Source: Apostichopus japonicus
Lineage: Eukaryota > Echinodermata > Holothuroidea > Aspidochirotida > Stichopodidae
Direction: 5' to 3'
Assembly (NCBI RefSeq): GCF_037975245.1
Contig: NC_092580.1
Coordinates: forward strand, 21,438,501-21,502,500
Length of the DNA: 64,000 nucleotides
The notes under the pieces were generated by a model. The model had not been told where the DNA came from, did not search any database, and saw only the letters and a list, made by a program, of their open reading frames with translations. Position numbers and translations under genes: made by a program. Of this stretch, positions 25,801 to 37,066 are shown piece after piece (positions within the stretch are counted from its first letter, which is position 1; the number at the start of each line of letters is the position of its first letter).

Positions 25801-28800
25801 TAATCAAGTTTGCTAGATTTCCAAGGCTCCAACTTTCATGCTTAAATTTCACGGTATCTTTTGCCATGTTTGTAGAAATAAGTAACATTATTTTGCGATA
25901 CCTTGTCTTTCCTGGCGCTATAAATTTCGACAGACTTTGTCGAGTTCAACGGAAACCACAACAGAAGTGTCTTTAATATACATCTAGTGACTACAGAAAA
26001 CAAGGCATTTGAAACATTTTAGTTGATTCTACTTAACAGTAGAGAATAGCAAACTTCATACAAGATAGTTTTACTAAAAACATTCTGACATCCCATGATG
26101 GAGAGAGTCCTTTGCAGAAATTTTGATTTGAGAGGTGTTTCTTTTTCGTCTAGCTTTGTTCCTTAAAGTTGATTGTTCACATTATGATCAGCTAATCTTA
26201 CCAATAGCCCAGGCTTCTCGTTCATGCTACATCCTTTATCGACTCGATGAAAAACTCGGAGACAGTTACTTGTGGATCTTCATCTACTATATACCTGACA
26301 CAGCTCCGGTAAGTTTTGACCGACCCCTATAAAGTCATCTCACAAATTTGATAAAACAAAAAGAAAAAGAAAAAAATGTTTGAGTGGATTCCCTGCACTT
26401 TCACTTTCCATTTGATTCTATCCTATGAACAATTAATTTTTGCAGATTTGTGTCATTAAAAAAAGTCATTTTCTTCCTGTTTCGAGCACGTATTCTTCAC
26501 CTGCTTGTCGAGTTAGATGTTACCTCCATGCTAACAAACAGGTCAAATAGAATATTCAGATGAAGTGCAAGCAACTTCACCTGACAAATGACAGGCACTC
26601 GTGGAGTAGTGGAATGGAGGGTGTGGGGTATGAGGAAAAGATAATTAAATACCAGACAGGAGGAATCCACCAATCTTCATGTTAAATCGTCCTATATATT
26701 TTTTTTGGGGGGGGGGGGGGTGGGGGTATATTCATGACATGGATTTAATTGCATGTTAAAATTTGTATCTCATTTAGCTTTTTTGTCCTTTAGTGTAAAT
26801 CTTCTACTGTATCTTCTTTCCAAACAAATAATAGGAGTTTGAAATTTGATAATTTTCTTACTTCATGTTTTGCATCATACAGTATTTACTGTTTTCACCA
26901 TTTTTGGGCTGAAAAAGTCATTCTTTTTGTCTTTCCTTTCAAGGTGAGGGACAAGATGTTGTATGCCAGTACAAAGTCAACGATGAAACAGGAGTTCGGG
27001 GGTGGCCTTATAAAGGAAGAAATGTTTGGAAATGTGCCCGTAGGTACCCTTTGAAATGACTTGCAAGTAGTTAACGGTTGTATCCTAAGTTTGAAATATC
27101 ATATCATGATGATAATGCACAGATTTCTGATTTTATTCGTAAATTAAGGGATACTTTCAAATGGCCGAAAGTGATTGATTCAGAATATGTCGTAAAAACG
27201 TCCTGGTAGTATGTCTAATCTCACAGATATGGATTTGACAGAAATGTTATGAATGACTTGTATGTGAAGGCAGAAGAGAGACCATGTAAAGTACACATCT
27301 TTGTAGTTTTTTGTTCAACAAATCCTTTCATGAATATCATGAAATATATTATCAACAGAGGAGAAGAAGTGCTTCTTGTGCAATTAAAGGTTGAGAACCA
27401 ACCATTACATAGATTAAAATTACATTGCATTTCAACGGGGAAATGAACAAGAATTAGTAAAGGAGAGAAAAGCTGCCGTTTCAGTATTTGTAGAATGACC
27501 ACTGCGATCCTTTTCATGGGGAAACTATATTGTGATTTGTCTTGAAACAACCATGTATATTGTCATCAAGGTATAAATGGTTTGTTTTCAAGCACACACT
27601 TTAGTCATCAAGGTATGAAGGTTTGTTTTCAAGCACATACATGTTGTGACAATGTCAAATGTAGTGTTGCTCAAGTTTTCAGTTTTATCATGTATATGTT
27701 GATACTTGCCAAAAGAAGTAAGATATTCTTAGCCCTTCAGGAGAGTTTCATTTCACATGCCTCTATATTACACATGGCCAACTATGACCATTAGGTTTGC
27801 TTCTGCCTTAAGAAACAAGATACTCTTGTCAGCAGTATGAGGTTTTTTTTTGTGTCTTTTTCTTCTTCGTCTTCTTCTTCTTTTCCACATTGTCTGCTAC
27901 TGGAATATATCCCTTGTTAAAGATTTCAAGTTACTTATTGTTTACACTAAGGGGAAATCCCTGTGATCAAGTACTTGTATGAAACCTTGCAAATTGTTTG
28001 GACAGACTCGTTAATGTATATATGAATCATAACTCATCATCACAAAAGATATGGAGAGGAAATTTTGTTCAAGATATCAAGGAACTACTTTCCAGACAGT
28101 GCGATTATGTGTGCAATCGTTGGTTTTAAGTTCCGATATTTTTGGCATTTTCGGTGATCTGACCGATGTAAGAAAAGAAAATAGGACAGAATTGAAGTCT
28201 AGCTACGTGTTTAATTTTGCTGGTTTATGGCAAATGATACGTATCGTCTGTTCGTAAGGGGACAGTTATTACAAATGAAGAGTATAGTTTGCTCAAAAAC
28301 TAGATATTACAAGTCTTCTAATATTTAGAACCTGGGATAAATGTGTTGGAAATATAAGCTGTCAAATGGTGGGGCATTTATTTGGGTCAAAGTTCACAAC
28401 GGAAATATGTCATTAAGTTTGTACAGGATGACGGAATGAGGAAGTAAGGTTACCAGCAAACACAAAACGTTATCATAACATTTTTAAAAGAGCCTCTAAA
28501 ATATGTTTTTATAACGTTAAATGTGGTGTTATAAAACCGTCAGCATAAGGTTTTTATGAAATATTAATGTTGTATTAATGTTATATTAATGTTTTAACGA
28601 AAAAATGTTTTGAAATAATAGCCTGAAAACGTTTTCGTGACATATTTATTACACCACAAATATCATTATCAAACCAAAAGACAAAACCTTTTAATAACGT
28701 ACCAAGGTATTGCCAGAATACATCTGAATATGCATCATCATCCTTCTACAAGCAGCTCAGATGCATCGTTTTTTGCTGAATTCTTAATAGAATCGATGCT

Positions 28801-31800
28801 ACGAAATACCGTAAAAATATAGTCTCAATAAATGGACTTGTCAAGTTATATATTTTAAACAATGAAACTTACTCCAAGGTGAAGGAGGACTTTTAATATG
28901 TCCCATTTGTATCGTGCATTTGTTTCTGTAGCGAGTAGTGACCTAATGTAAGCAAGCAGCTTCATCAAATGTATTTCAACGCAAATCTAACATAACATAT
29001 ATATATATATGTTGAAACACTAAAACAATAAAATTCAATTAAGCTTTGCTATTTTTCATCAAGAAATGCAGAACAACAGAATTTGCTGGCTGATATTTTG
29101 TCAAATTAACATTAATTTTATAAAATTGTCAGTCAATTTAGAAAGCTATATTTTTTTTTGTCTGATCATTGTATTCTGACTGACTACAATATTGCAGAAC
29201 CCTAAAGTGTCCTTGCTTTCATTTATTCATTTAATTTTTTTAAATTTTGTGTCTAGCATATATTTTCCTGTTTTTACTTTGTTCTCATTGAACTTGTTTA
29301 TGAAATTTGTACATTCCTTCTATTATATTTTAGTCTGTCATGAACATGTTTTTTTTTTGTCTACCTTGTCTTTTTCTGAAGGATGACATATCTTTACACG
29401 GCTACAAGAAACATCTAGCAGTGAAAGCTGCCCCGGGTCCTTTATCCGCTCTGGAAGAAGATATCAAATACGTGAACGAGCTGGAAGGCGGCAGAGCGCA
29501 TATAAGTGTGGATTCAAAGCATGAAACAATGAAATCTGTCGGGTTCCCTGTAGTCAGGGAAGCCTTGGAGGCACTCAGGGACTTTAAAAACAAAAAGGTC
29601 AATTATGTACAACTGGTGAGTAGCTATTTGATGTATGCCTTAGATATATATATATTTTGTAATTCCAAGTTCAGTTACTTACTGGATGGAAAATTTATAA
29701 ATTGATTTTTTTTTTCAAATAATTCACAACTCTGTTCTTCGTCTTGGAACAAACTTTGTCTGAACTTGTTATGTTCTAAGCTCAGCGTTAATTCCAGACA
29801 GGTCTGTTACAAGGGAAATTTTACTATAGTTAAGAAGATTTTACTATAGTTAATAATATGAAAGTTAATAATATGAAAGAATATATGAAGAATAATATGA
29901 AAGAAAATAATATGAAAGTTAATAATATGAAAGAATAAAATGAAAGTTATTTCTCACGTTAAGTTTGCAAGAAAAGTTTCATATTCATACTAAATTACTG
30001 ATTGCAAACATGTCTGGGGAGAAAGGAAAAAAAATGTATTCAGACCTAATCGTGAAAACTTAAACAGCAAATTTTGGATTGCATTCATTATGAAAGTCGA
30101 TTAGGTTAGCAGTTGTCAGCAAGGTGACTCTTTAATTAAGCAAACTTTTGCCTCTCCTTTAAATTCAGCTCTTGGATATCACAGCCGAGGAAGTTCATCT
30201 AGCTCTTTCGGAGTCAACAACTGTTACAGAGCTCCCCAGCAGGATACCCACAGACACAGCTAGGTACCACTTGTTTCGATTTGATCACACGTATGAAGGC
30301 GACAGATTTGACAGTGCTAGTGAGTACTATCCAAAAAATAATTCAAAGTGGGGGGGGGGATGCTCTTGTTTATATTATCATTTTTGAAGAATACATGTAC
30401 TTGCATTCTCTTACATCTATATCATTTCATAATGTCAATAATTGATAAGAATGGATGGTTTGTTTCGGTTTCAGATGATACCAGGTTATCAAGTTTTGCT
30501 TGGTTTCAATTGTTATAGTAAACACAGTCAACATTCACTACAAGGCATTTTTACTCCTTCCTGATGCCCAAATCAAATACAGGACAAAGTTTAAAAACTG
30601 AAATTTGATTTCATTTTCGTTCTCTGTTTTTACTATGTGAAAGGGTTATTTTTAACCGCCATTTTATGAAAGTATAAAAAGCAACTCCCTGGCACACATT
30701 TTTTGAGTCAACAGGTTATGTGTATATATGACACTTACAATGTCAAAGACGGCATTGTAATAAACTGCATTTCAGACCTTGTAAATTAATCAAGACGCTC
30801 TCCAAATTTGTGACCCGTTGTATGCTGTTCATGGAAATACGCAGGTACAATTTGCACCCCCCCCCTTCTTCTTTATTATCATCTAAAAGGAAATTATTCT
30901 CCACCCTTTTACTCCAAGTCAGATTGCAAAATTTAATCTAATGACTGTAAAAACATGTTTTGTATTGTATGAAACTCATTTGCAACACAAGGCACTGTGA
31001 TCCTAAATTGCTCAATCATTTAATCATGAATTAGGCTATTTTTAAGTCCACTAAAAAAACTCTGGAGTTTTGTTGTGTTTATAGGTTTACTTCTGGTTGT
31101 CCCTCACCCAACCAGGCCTTACTGTTTGGTTGTCCGAACAGCAAATTTTGTTGTCCAAAAAATATCAGCAAGATGACAAATGGGAGATGTGTAGGTTTGT
31201 TGAATAGAACAACAACTTTTGGGGTGATAGGAATTTATCATTTTACCTGTTTTAAGGTGTTTAGTTACAATGCAATCTGAACTTGATGTGAAAAATTAGT
31301 CATTTGTCGGACAACCCCCAAATATGTTTTTTTTTTATTGTCTGAACATCATAAATTTGGTCATCTCAAATGACCGTACCACCGTTAAAAATTTGCCCTT
31401 CCAGTGTGTTAACAATAAACTTGACAAAGAAATTAGATTAAATGAAGCTCAAACACAAAAGCAGAGTTTTATAATAAGAGGTATATTCTCATCAGAGATT
31501 TAGTCCAATCTCGAGTTAGCAACGGTCATGAAAAGTCACTAAAAATATCATTTTTTTTTACAAATCTATTTAATAATGGTATTCTTTGTTGGGCTTGTTA
31601 CTGTGCATATAGTGTTTCAGTTGCTGAGAGTGTGAGCATGTGTATGAAACTCGAAAAAGGCAGGAAAGGAAATATTTCCTTAAATAATGGTGCTTAGATG
31701 ATCAGTAATTGCTGAGATTGCTCAGTAATCAGATGATCAGATCATAACTGCTGACTGGCTCCTTTCATTCTATTTGTGATACTTAATAAGACTCTTGTTT

Positions 31801-33716
31801 CCTTCTAGCTTGGAATTTTCAGTTTTCTTGATTTAGTAGAAAGATGCACTTTCTCTTTTGTAATTGACAGTTTTCATCTACTCAATGCCCGGTTATAAGT
31901 GTCCCATTAAAGAACGAATGCTGTACTCCAGTTGCAAATCGACGCTGCTGGACGTCATCGAAAATGAGGATCAAGGGGGGATAGAAATCACCAGAAAGGT
32001 TTGTGACTTTGTTTTTCCCGGTTCAGTGAATGGAGAAAGAGCTGTAGGCTAATTTTCTGTCATCTTCAGAGTGTAATATTGATGGTATTTTCTGCCGATC
32101 AATGTTGCCGACTCAAAGATAAATTAAATGTCTCAGCCGATGGATGTGTGAGGTTAACAGGGGTCACTTTTCAAAGAGAAACTTAACAATCATCCTAAGG
32201 TCTGAAATATTTTCATAGCAAATGTCCCTAGACTCTGTGTCTACTTTGCTTCTGTGAGCCGGTCGGGAAGTTATTGTCATAATTATGACTGGAGCATTTG
32301 TTTCACTTTCACATTGTAGATGACCAAACATGTAACATAGCAAAATAGCACCAATACATTGAAGTTACTTGAAAACTAGTTCCTTTAATCATAGCACTAA
32401 TTTCTTGAATCTGGAGAATACTGTATCTGTGGTAAAAACAAAGAATGGCCCAGCTTGGGTTTTGATAGCAAGACACTTCGCATACACTATCAAGATGCTT
32501 TCAAAACTATATATTTAAATATAGGCTGCGTAATGACCCACTCGCTAAAATTGGCAAAATAAATTGATTGACAACTTCCTTGTGATTTTAAACTGTTAAT
32601 GGCAGCTGCACAAAGTCAATTGGTTAACACCTGTCATTGTCAAGTCTGCCCAAAGATGTCTATTATCAATCCTGACAAAAGTGTGTGTCCTTTCAAAACT
32701 GATTGATCCAGTCAAGGGAGCTCGTTTAAAGCAGCCACTTTGTTTGAGAGAATGCAACATTTGTGTGCAATGTTTCCTGTTATGTAAGATATGAGGTCAG
32801 GGTTTTGCATGAGATATGAGATACATTCATTTTCAAAACAAGCTTTTACTGACATCACCTTCGAAGTTACGCCCCTGGGCTAAGTATACTTAGCATATTG
32901 GGACAGACCTTTACTGTATTCAATTTAAAACGCAGAAAGTTCCAGCGAACTGCAAAGCTTTTGATAAAGAAATTGGATGGGTTTAATAAAGTTCATCCTG
33001 AAAGATGAGAAATTAAGTTATGTATTTGCTTATTCCAAAAGTATTTGCAACCAGCTTAACATCAGCAGGAAAATGCTGTCAATTGTTGAAGTGTAGTCCT
33101 TAAGTTTTGTTTAGTTTGCTGAAACATATTGTAAAAATTTTAGTAGAAAAATGGGAAGAATTGGATTAGCACTTGTGCAGGAATGAATCACTACTTAAAC
33201 CTTTTGGCTTTCTGCTCCGATTTATTTGTGTTTACAGGAGCTACCTGTCTTGCTTTAAATCAACCAATTCCTTTTTTTCATAGGTTCACCATATATATAT
33301 TATGGTAATATACAAGGAGAGTAAAAAGTCTTAAAAAGAGCCTGATGGAATCATTAAGTGTTCTGGAGTTATCTTCCATTTGGTGTAACCATTAACCATA
33401 GAGGTCTTAGTTTGATCATTTACAAAAGTCATTTTTTTCTGAAACACTTTGTATTTTTGGTACTTTTGTCAGAAATTTGTTATTAATCAGCAGACCAGTG
33501 GCAAATATTTTGTATGGTAATTAATATGTTTTGTCCATCTCTGTTCCATCTGGACAGCTGGAATTGGATAGCGGGGAAGAACTCTCGGAAGACTACTTGC
33601 TCGAAGAGATCCATCCAAAGAAGAATCTGCACAGACCGGCCTTCGCTAAGCCCAAAGGACCGGTGGGCAAACGTGGGCCAAAGAGGATGATAAAGAAACA
33701 AGAAGGAGAGCAGTAG
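19299..33716 (+). CDS. TWF: Twinfilin, whole gene (9 coding exons, 351 aa)
   Basis: Twinfilin binds ADP-actin monomers, caps barbed ends and binds capping protein in the cytoplasm. Coding exons are 19299-19326, 22218-22295, 24352-24405, 26181-26308, 26944-27039, 29382-29615, 30169-30319, 31871-31998 and 33558-33716. They join in phase to 1056 nt, and human TWF1 has 350 residues, so the gene looks complete. Residues about 1-140 are the first ADF-H domain and about 176-314 the second, recognised by [17 protein letters not shown] and FIYSMPGY. The tail holds HPKK, FAKPKGP and KRGPKR, the conserved capping-protein and lipid-binding region. All splice sites are GT-AG except intron 3, which fits a U12 AT-AC intron. 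AATAAA lies at 33750-33755. No frameshift or internal stop was found. Family assignment is very secure; exon edges come from reading phase and family alignment by eye. Confidence 0.95.
20994..21355 (+). mobile_element. MITE-like repeat, copy B (twinfilin intron 1)
   Basis: Diverged direct copy of 16382-16734 with the same inverted end motif. The open frame across it (21243-21545) shares codons with copy A only at the DNA level and shows no protein signature. Confidence 0.65.
21945..22190 (+). mobile_element. LINE 3' end (CR1/L2-like) in twinfilin intron 1
   Basis: Plus-strand frames read [13 protein letters not shown] and a frame-shifted RFEEVPF, as at LINE C-termini, followed by a 3' UTR and an ATT-repeat tail at 22171-22187. 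It ends about 30 bases before twinfilin exon 2. Confidence 0.65.
22218..22295 (+). CDS. TWF: Twinfilin exon 2
   Basis: The exon begins after ATTACAG and ends at G|GTATGC. It encodes about residues 10-35, the first helix and strand of ADF-H domain 1, including [14 protein letters not shown]. This lines up with the RLLKISIENEQL region of known twinfilins. Phase 1 at both ends matches its neighbours. Confidence 0.92.
22650..22841. repeat. ACAT/ATGT tetranucleotide microsatellite, about 190 bp
   Basis: Some 48 uninterrupted units of CATA in twinfilin intron 2. All frames stay open as YIHT or MYVC repeats; these are not genes. Confidence 0.98.
23800..23970. repeat. Dispersed GGTTGTCC-AACAGCAA repeat, copy 1
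   Basis: Shares GGTTGTCC(G)AACAGCAA and CCAAAAAAT with 31090-31400; both lie in twinfilin introns. No coding signal. Confidence 0.5.
24155..24250. repeat. TA-rich microsatellite in twinfilin intron 2
   Basis: Imperfect ATATAT, AAATA and CAAATA units about 100 bases upstream of exon 3. Confidence 0.85.
24352..24405 (+). CDS. TWF: Twinfilin exon 3 (upstream of the AT-AC intron)
   Basis: This 54-nt exon starts after TTCGCAG and encodes about residues 36-53. Its first codon, shared with exon 2, restores the family motif ENE. It ends TGG GAG AGT G and is followed directly by ATATCCTTTT, the U12-type AT-AC donor consensus. Using that donor gives WESDYD, matching WDKDYD and WERDYD of known twinfilins without insertion. 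A nearby GT at 24403 would need extra residues here. Confidence 0.85.
24406..26180 (+). other. TWF: Putative U12-type AT-AC intron of twinfilin
   Basis: The intron opens ATATCCTTTT and closes TTCAC. TTCCTTAAA at 26159-26167 differs at one base from the U12 branch-site consensus TTCCTTAAC and places the branch adenosine 14 nt from the 3' end, inside the usual 10-20 nt window. Splicing here yields exactly the family spacing. Competing GT-AG choices (donor 24403 with an AG at 26152-26153 or 26167-26168) stay in frame but insert residues. The intron also contains a LINE 3' end. Confidence 0.8.
24640..25410 (+). mobile_element. LINE 3' end in the twinfilin AT-AC intron
   Basis: Frames read [14 protein letters not shown], then from about 24840 a clean 77-codon run with [32 protein letters not shown] and [12 protein letters not shown] ending in a stop at 25129. 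These are LINE C-terminal motifs. A GCCTTACAGGCTTTATAGG hairpin and an AAATACAAATA tail close the copy near 25410. Confidence 0.8.
26181..26308 (+). CDS. TWF: Twinfilin exon 4
   Basis: The exon encodes about residues 54-96 of ADF-H domain 1, with [15 protein letters not shown] and the IPDTAP end. It begins after GATTGTTCAC, an AC acceptor preceded by the branch-like TTCCTTAAA at 26159-26167. It ends before a GTAAGT donor in phase 0. Confidence 0.9.
26944..27039 (+). CDS. TWF: Twinfilin exon 5
   Basis: Exon of 96 nt in phase 0, after TTTCAAG and before GTAGGT. It encodes [13 protein letters not shown] and KQEFGGG, a highly conserved stretch of ADF-H domain 1. An alternative donor four bases on would break the frame into exon 6. 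Confidence 0.93.
28450..28640. repeat. AACGTT-rich repeat in twinfilin intron 5
   Basis: Begins GGTTACCAGCAAACACAAAACG and carries several AACGTT, AACATTTT and ATTAATGTT units. Probably a dispersed repeat with loose internal inverted copies. Confidence 0.5.
29382..29615 (+). CDS. TWF: Twinfilin exon 6 (linker and start of second ADF-H)
   Basis: Exon of 234 nt in phase 0, after TTCTGAAG and before GTGAGT. It encodes [12 protein letters not shown], which closes domain 1, then the linker with [11 protein letters not shown], and the start of domain 2 ending NKKVNYVQL. It is the longest coding exon. Confidence 0.95.
29815..29945. repeat. Tandem AATAATATGAAAG repeat in twinfilin intron 6
   Basis: Five imperfect units of TTAATAATATGAAAG preceded by two TTTTACTATAGTTAA units. 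Confidence 0.8.
30169..30319 (+). CDS. TWF: Twinfilin exon 7
   Basis: The exon follows AAATTCAG and ends at A|GTGAGT, phase 1. It encodes the middle of ADF-H domain 2, with [17 protein letters not shown] and YEGD, near-identical to family consensus. A G-rich tract lies about 30 bases into the next intron. Confidence 0.94.
31090..31400. repeat. Dispersed GGTTGTCC-AACAGCAA repeat, copy 2
   Basis: Second copy of the family at 23800-23970, in intron 7, with an inverted-looking partial unit near 31310-31370. Confidence 0.45.
31871..31998 (+). CDS. TWF: Twinfilin exon 8
   Basis: The exon follows ATTGACAG and ends AAG|GTTTGT in phase 0. It encodes [16 protein letters not shown] and [12 protein letters not shown], the most diagnostic motif of ADF-H domain 2 in twinfilins. 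Confidence 0.95.
33558..33716 (+). CDS. TWF: Twinfilin exon 9 (C-terminal tail and stop)
   Basis: The last coding exon follows TGGACAG and ends with TAG at 33714-33716. It encodes the final ADF-H strand and the C-terminal tail with [17 protein letters not shown] and GKRGPKRM. These residues are known in the family to bind capping protein and phosphoinositides. Confidence 0.95.
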   Translation: MELDSGEELSEDYLLEEIHPKKNLHRPAFAKPKGPVGKRGPKRMIKKQEGEQ

Positions 33717-33749
33717 AGATGCCATGGATAGAATACAATGTGTATATGA

Positions 33750-33755
33750 AATAAA
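33750..33755 (+). terminator. Candidate poly(A) signal of twinfilin
   Basis: A canonical AATAAA sits 34 bases after the twinfilin stop codon. Whether this proximal site is used is unknown; the following few kilobases contain other AT-rich candidates. Confidence 0.45.
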
Positions 33756-36700
33756 GAAGCCAGCTTCTGTTTCAAAGCAATGTAAGACTTAAGAAAGATT
33801 TTATGATGAATTGTATAGACAGAACCATGTAGTGTAAAAATATGAAAAACCAGAGATAAAAGCTCACTGCCTCTCTTCACCTTTAGCAAATGATCCTTAA
33901 TTTGCAAAGAGTGTCTTCTTTGACTCAGCCTAATTGAAAGAGTGACATGGCATAAGTTGAAGGCAGTGCATGTCGACAAGAGAGCATATAATCAAGTCTG
34001 GAATCTCTTTTCCTTCATGAATCGATACACGGAGGCCATCTTGTTTAAAGCCATTACGTGGAATACTGATCTTTTACATGGCACTCTCTTTTGCACGGCA
34101 TTTAAACTATCCAGTAAACAAGATTGGTCGGAGACTTCTCTCAGCCATGTTGTATCAGCTAAAATCAGTGATATGATTGTTGAAGGTGTGTTAGTAAGAA
34201 ATACCCCAAGTAATGTTCATATTTATATCCATCACCAGCCGTGTGTAATTAGTTCTGCCTGGTTCTGTCTATGGCATATATACAGGCTGTGAATATCTAT
34301 CAGGGGATATGTGAACACAGGGCAGGTAGGTGGCTGATGCTATATTTAGAAGATTCTGTCAGTGCATGGTAACAGTAGCTCGGGCATTTTTCCTTTTTTT
34401 TTTTTTTAGGGGTAGACAGATGCAAAATTGGTGAAATGTTGTGTTTTGAATTGGTTCATTTGAAAAACTTACAGACTTAAGCTCTTTTTGTTGTTTTTAT
34501 ACAGTTTCATTTTCTGGGTATGTTTATTAAGAGTAATCGATATTTGCTTTGGTCAATTGCTCATTTTTGCCAATCTGTTACTTAGCTAAAAGACTTAATA
34601 AATTATGAACGTCCTAATTTCCGTCTTTCAGCTTGGAAGTGTTCAGTAGTGTATGGATTCATATCCATTAAGTTTTTGGTTGTTTCAGGAATTTTAGCAG
34701 GGTCTTAGATTTCTCCAGTGCCCATTTTTTACTTAAAAAAGGATGAAAACAATCTTGTTCTGGAGATACCCATGTTTGAAAATAGATATTAGATCACTTT
34801 TTTCTGGAATAAATCATGGTAAACTTTCATGGACATTTAAATGACCTCTCATTGAAGTGTACAAAATTGGTCAAGGCTTAAAGGAATTTATTAGCAGACT
34901 TATTAATGAAAATCTAAGTATTGCATCTTTTGAAGCGGTGGTAAAGCCTGGATTGCCATGCACATGCTGGTAACTGTTGATGTCTGGGCATCTTTAAGTA
35001 AAAGGGTTTTCATTCGGAGGTCTTCTTGTATATTTAGAAGAATAGGTGGCAACCAACATGTGCAGTTATAGCTGCATTTTGTGTTGCATATTCTGCAATC
35101 GAATGCACCACAGTCAACGGATGCACGAGTAATGTGGCATTCTCAACTTGCATCTCTGAGGAATAGGGAAAGTTTGATAAAGGTTGGCAATTAAAGGTGA
35201 AAGCACTACTATGAATTTGTGGGACAAATATTATATTTTGTATTGGATGATAGTTTTATGTTAAAATAGTCAATGGTTTTTATCAAACCACATGGATCTC
35301 TTAACTTAATACTGACAAGAGTATTGAAGTGACTGTGACATGAGACTTGGTCTCTGTGACACAAAGTGACACCTGAGCAGACAATGCAATTTTAGGAGCT
35401 CTCAACTACCTGAAAAGGGTCATCCATATTGCCCCAACAGTTTAGCCTGCTAAAACTTCCTAAATATTTTCAAGAGTACCTTCCCTGGAGGTACAGGATT
35501 AAGCTGTCGCATGATGCAGGAGTTGCTTCTTAGTTTGCTGCCAGTTTAACACTTCCAGCTATTAGTCCTCACTATATAGTCCCATGTAAAGCCAAATTTT
35601 AACCTGCTAAAAATTCCTTCAAGGTTAAGAGAGTAACTTCCCTGGAGGTTCTGACTCCCCAGATACAGAAAGAGTTGTTAAATTAGACATTTAAAACGTC
35701 TCACTGAGGCTGAATGCTTTGCAGTTACAGCAGTAAAATTCTCTTTGAAATACGAGCATCACCGACCGTTATTTGATTTTCTAGCATATTTTGAGGGCCA
35801 TGCTGATGACCTTTTAAGTCACCAAGAGGTTAAGTGTGAATATTACTTAAGAACAAAATTTGTAGACATTCTATAGAAAACAAAATTATTGGTTTCTTTC
35901 TAAAAGTTTTGCTGGAATCACCTTTGGATCTTTTGGGAGGGGGGACACAGTGGGGCAGAAGGACACCCCCCTCCCCATGGAGATTTGATGACAGTGTTGC
36001 CAAAGAATAAAGGAAAACTTAAATTGTTCTCATTCTATCTTGTAAGGATGTCTTAAACCTGTTACTTTGTAGCAGTGTAGTCATTGTCAATTACCTTCAC
36101 CAATTGTGCTTTTTGATTTTGCTGCTGCTGCAAAAATCAGTTCCTTGATCATTTTTCTTCACGTTTACTTTTGTTCATAAATTTAGAGCTAGAATACGAA
36201 TGGAGAACAAAGTGGCATATATTTTGCAGATCATTTCTTTACAGAGCTTTGGGTTTATTAGGGAATTCATTCATTGTAAAATCTAGAGAAATCAGGAAAT
36301 TATGGATTAAATAAATTACATTTCTAATGAACGAAAAATGACTTTTGCCATTTTTGTTGTTGTTGTAGTTTATCAAAATACGATGTAATTATCCAAGGCA
36401 ATGTATAAGTGATTATAAAACAAAACGCTTAACAAAACTAGAGGCATTTGTTTCCCAAGTAAATTGTCCCATGAAATCCCATTCCCCTTCAGTATTGTGG
36501 AAGGAAAAACAAACTTTTGTTTCAATTATGACATTTAAAATCAGTTTAGAATAAATATGGCATGACCTATCTCCAAAGTTGTAAAATTGAATGTAAAATT
36601 GAAAATCAGTGACTAGAAACAACAGCATCATACAAATCTCAGTCTCTGAATTGTCCTTTAAATCTAGCTGATAATATCAAGAGATGTCTGGTAAGCCCCT

Positions 36701-36892
36701 TTAAGGTACCACTGAGACCGTTACAGTGAAACGAATGCAGTACTTTCATCAGCCTCAAAATTTGTTTAAAGAGAACCATTCTCATGCAATATGAGGCTAC
36801 ATATACTACATGCCTGATGGCATTACTTGAACCTGCTGCATTATCATTACCTATTGTAAGAATGAAGCGTGTCATATTTTGGGTGTAATGGG

Positions 36893-36955
36893 GAAGGGAG
36901 CCGGGGGGAAGGGAAGGAAGCAGGGGTAAGGGAAGGGGATAAGGGAAGGAGATAG
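36893..36955 (+). repeat. G-rich purine tract (GGGAAG units)
   Basis: Runs of GGG separated by one to five bases could form G-quadruplex structure. Between twinfilin and TIMMDC1; no gene assigned. Confidence 0.6.
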
Positions 36956-37017
36956 TGACAAAACGTGTAAACCATGGGTGTTGTAACTCCAACAGAATTT
37001 GCTGGCAATACCATGTA

Positions 37018-37066
37018 TGTATGTATTTTAGATCCTCCTGCAAGCAGGAACTCGCGAAGAAGCCAT
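37018..37066 (+). repeat. Dispersed repeat with GATCCTCC and AGCAGGAACTCGCGA, copy 2
   Basis: Second copy of the 1969-2015 repeat, in the region between twinfilin and TIMMDC1. Confidence 0.6.

Noticed and set aside
24402-26168. GT-AG alternative for twinfilin intron 3 (donor at 24403, acceptors at 26152-26153 or 26167-26168)
   Set aside because: It keeps frame but inserts residues between W-E and Y-D that no known family member has, while the AT-AC choice gives exact spacing and consensus U12 signals.
33942-34292. 116-codon ORF downstream of twinfilin
   Set aside because: No family motif; it lies in the probable 3' UTR or spacer.
36639-37043. 134-codon ORF on the minus strand
   Set aside because: Covers a purine/pyrimidine tract giving PLPLPLLPSLPP-type residues; composition artefact.
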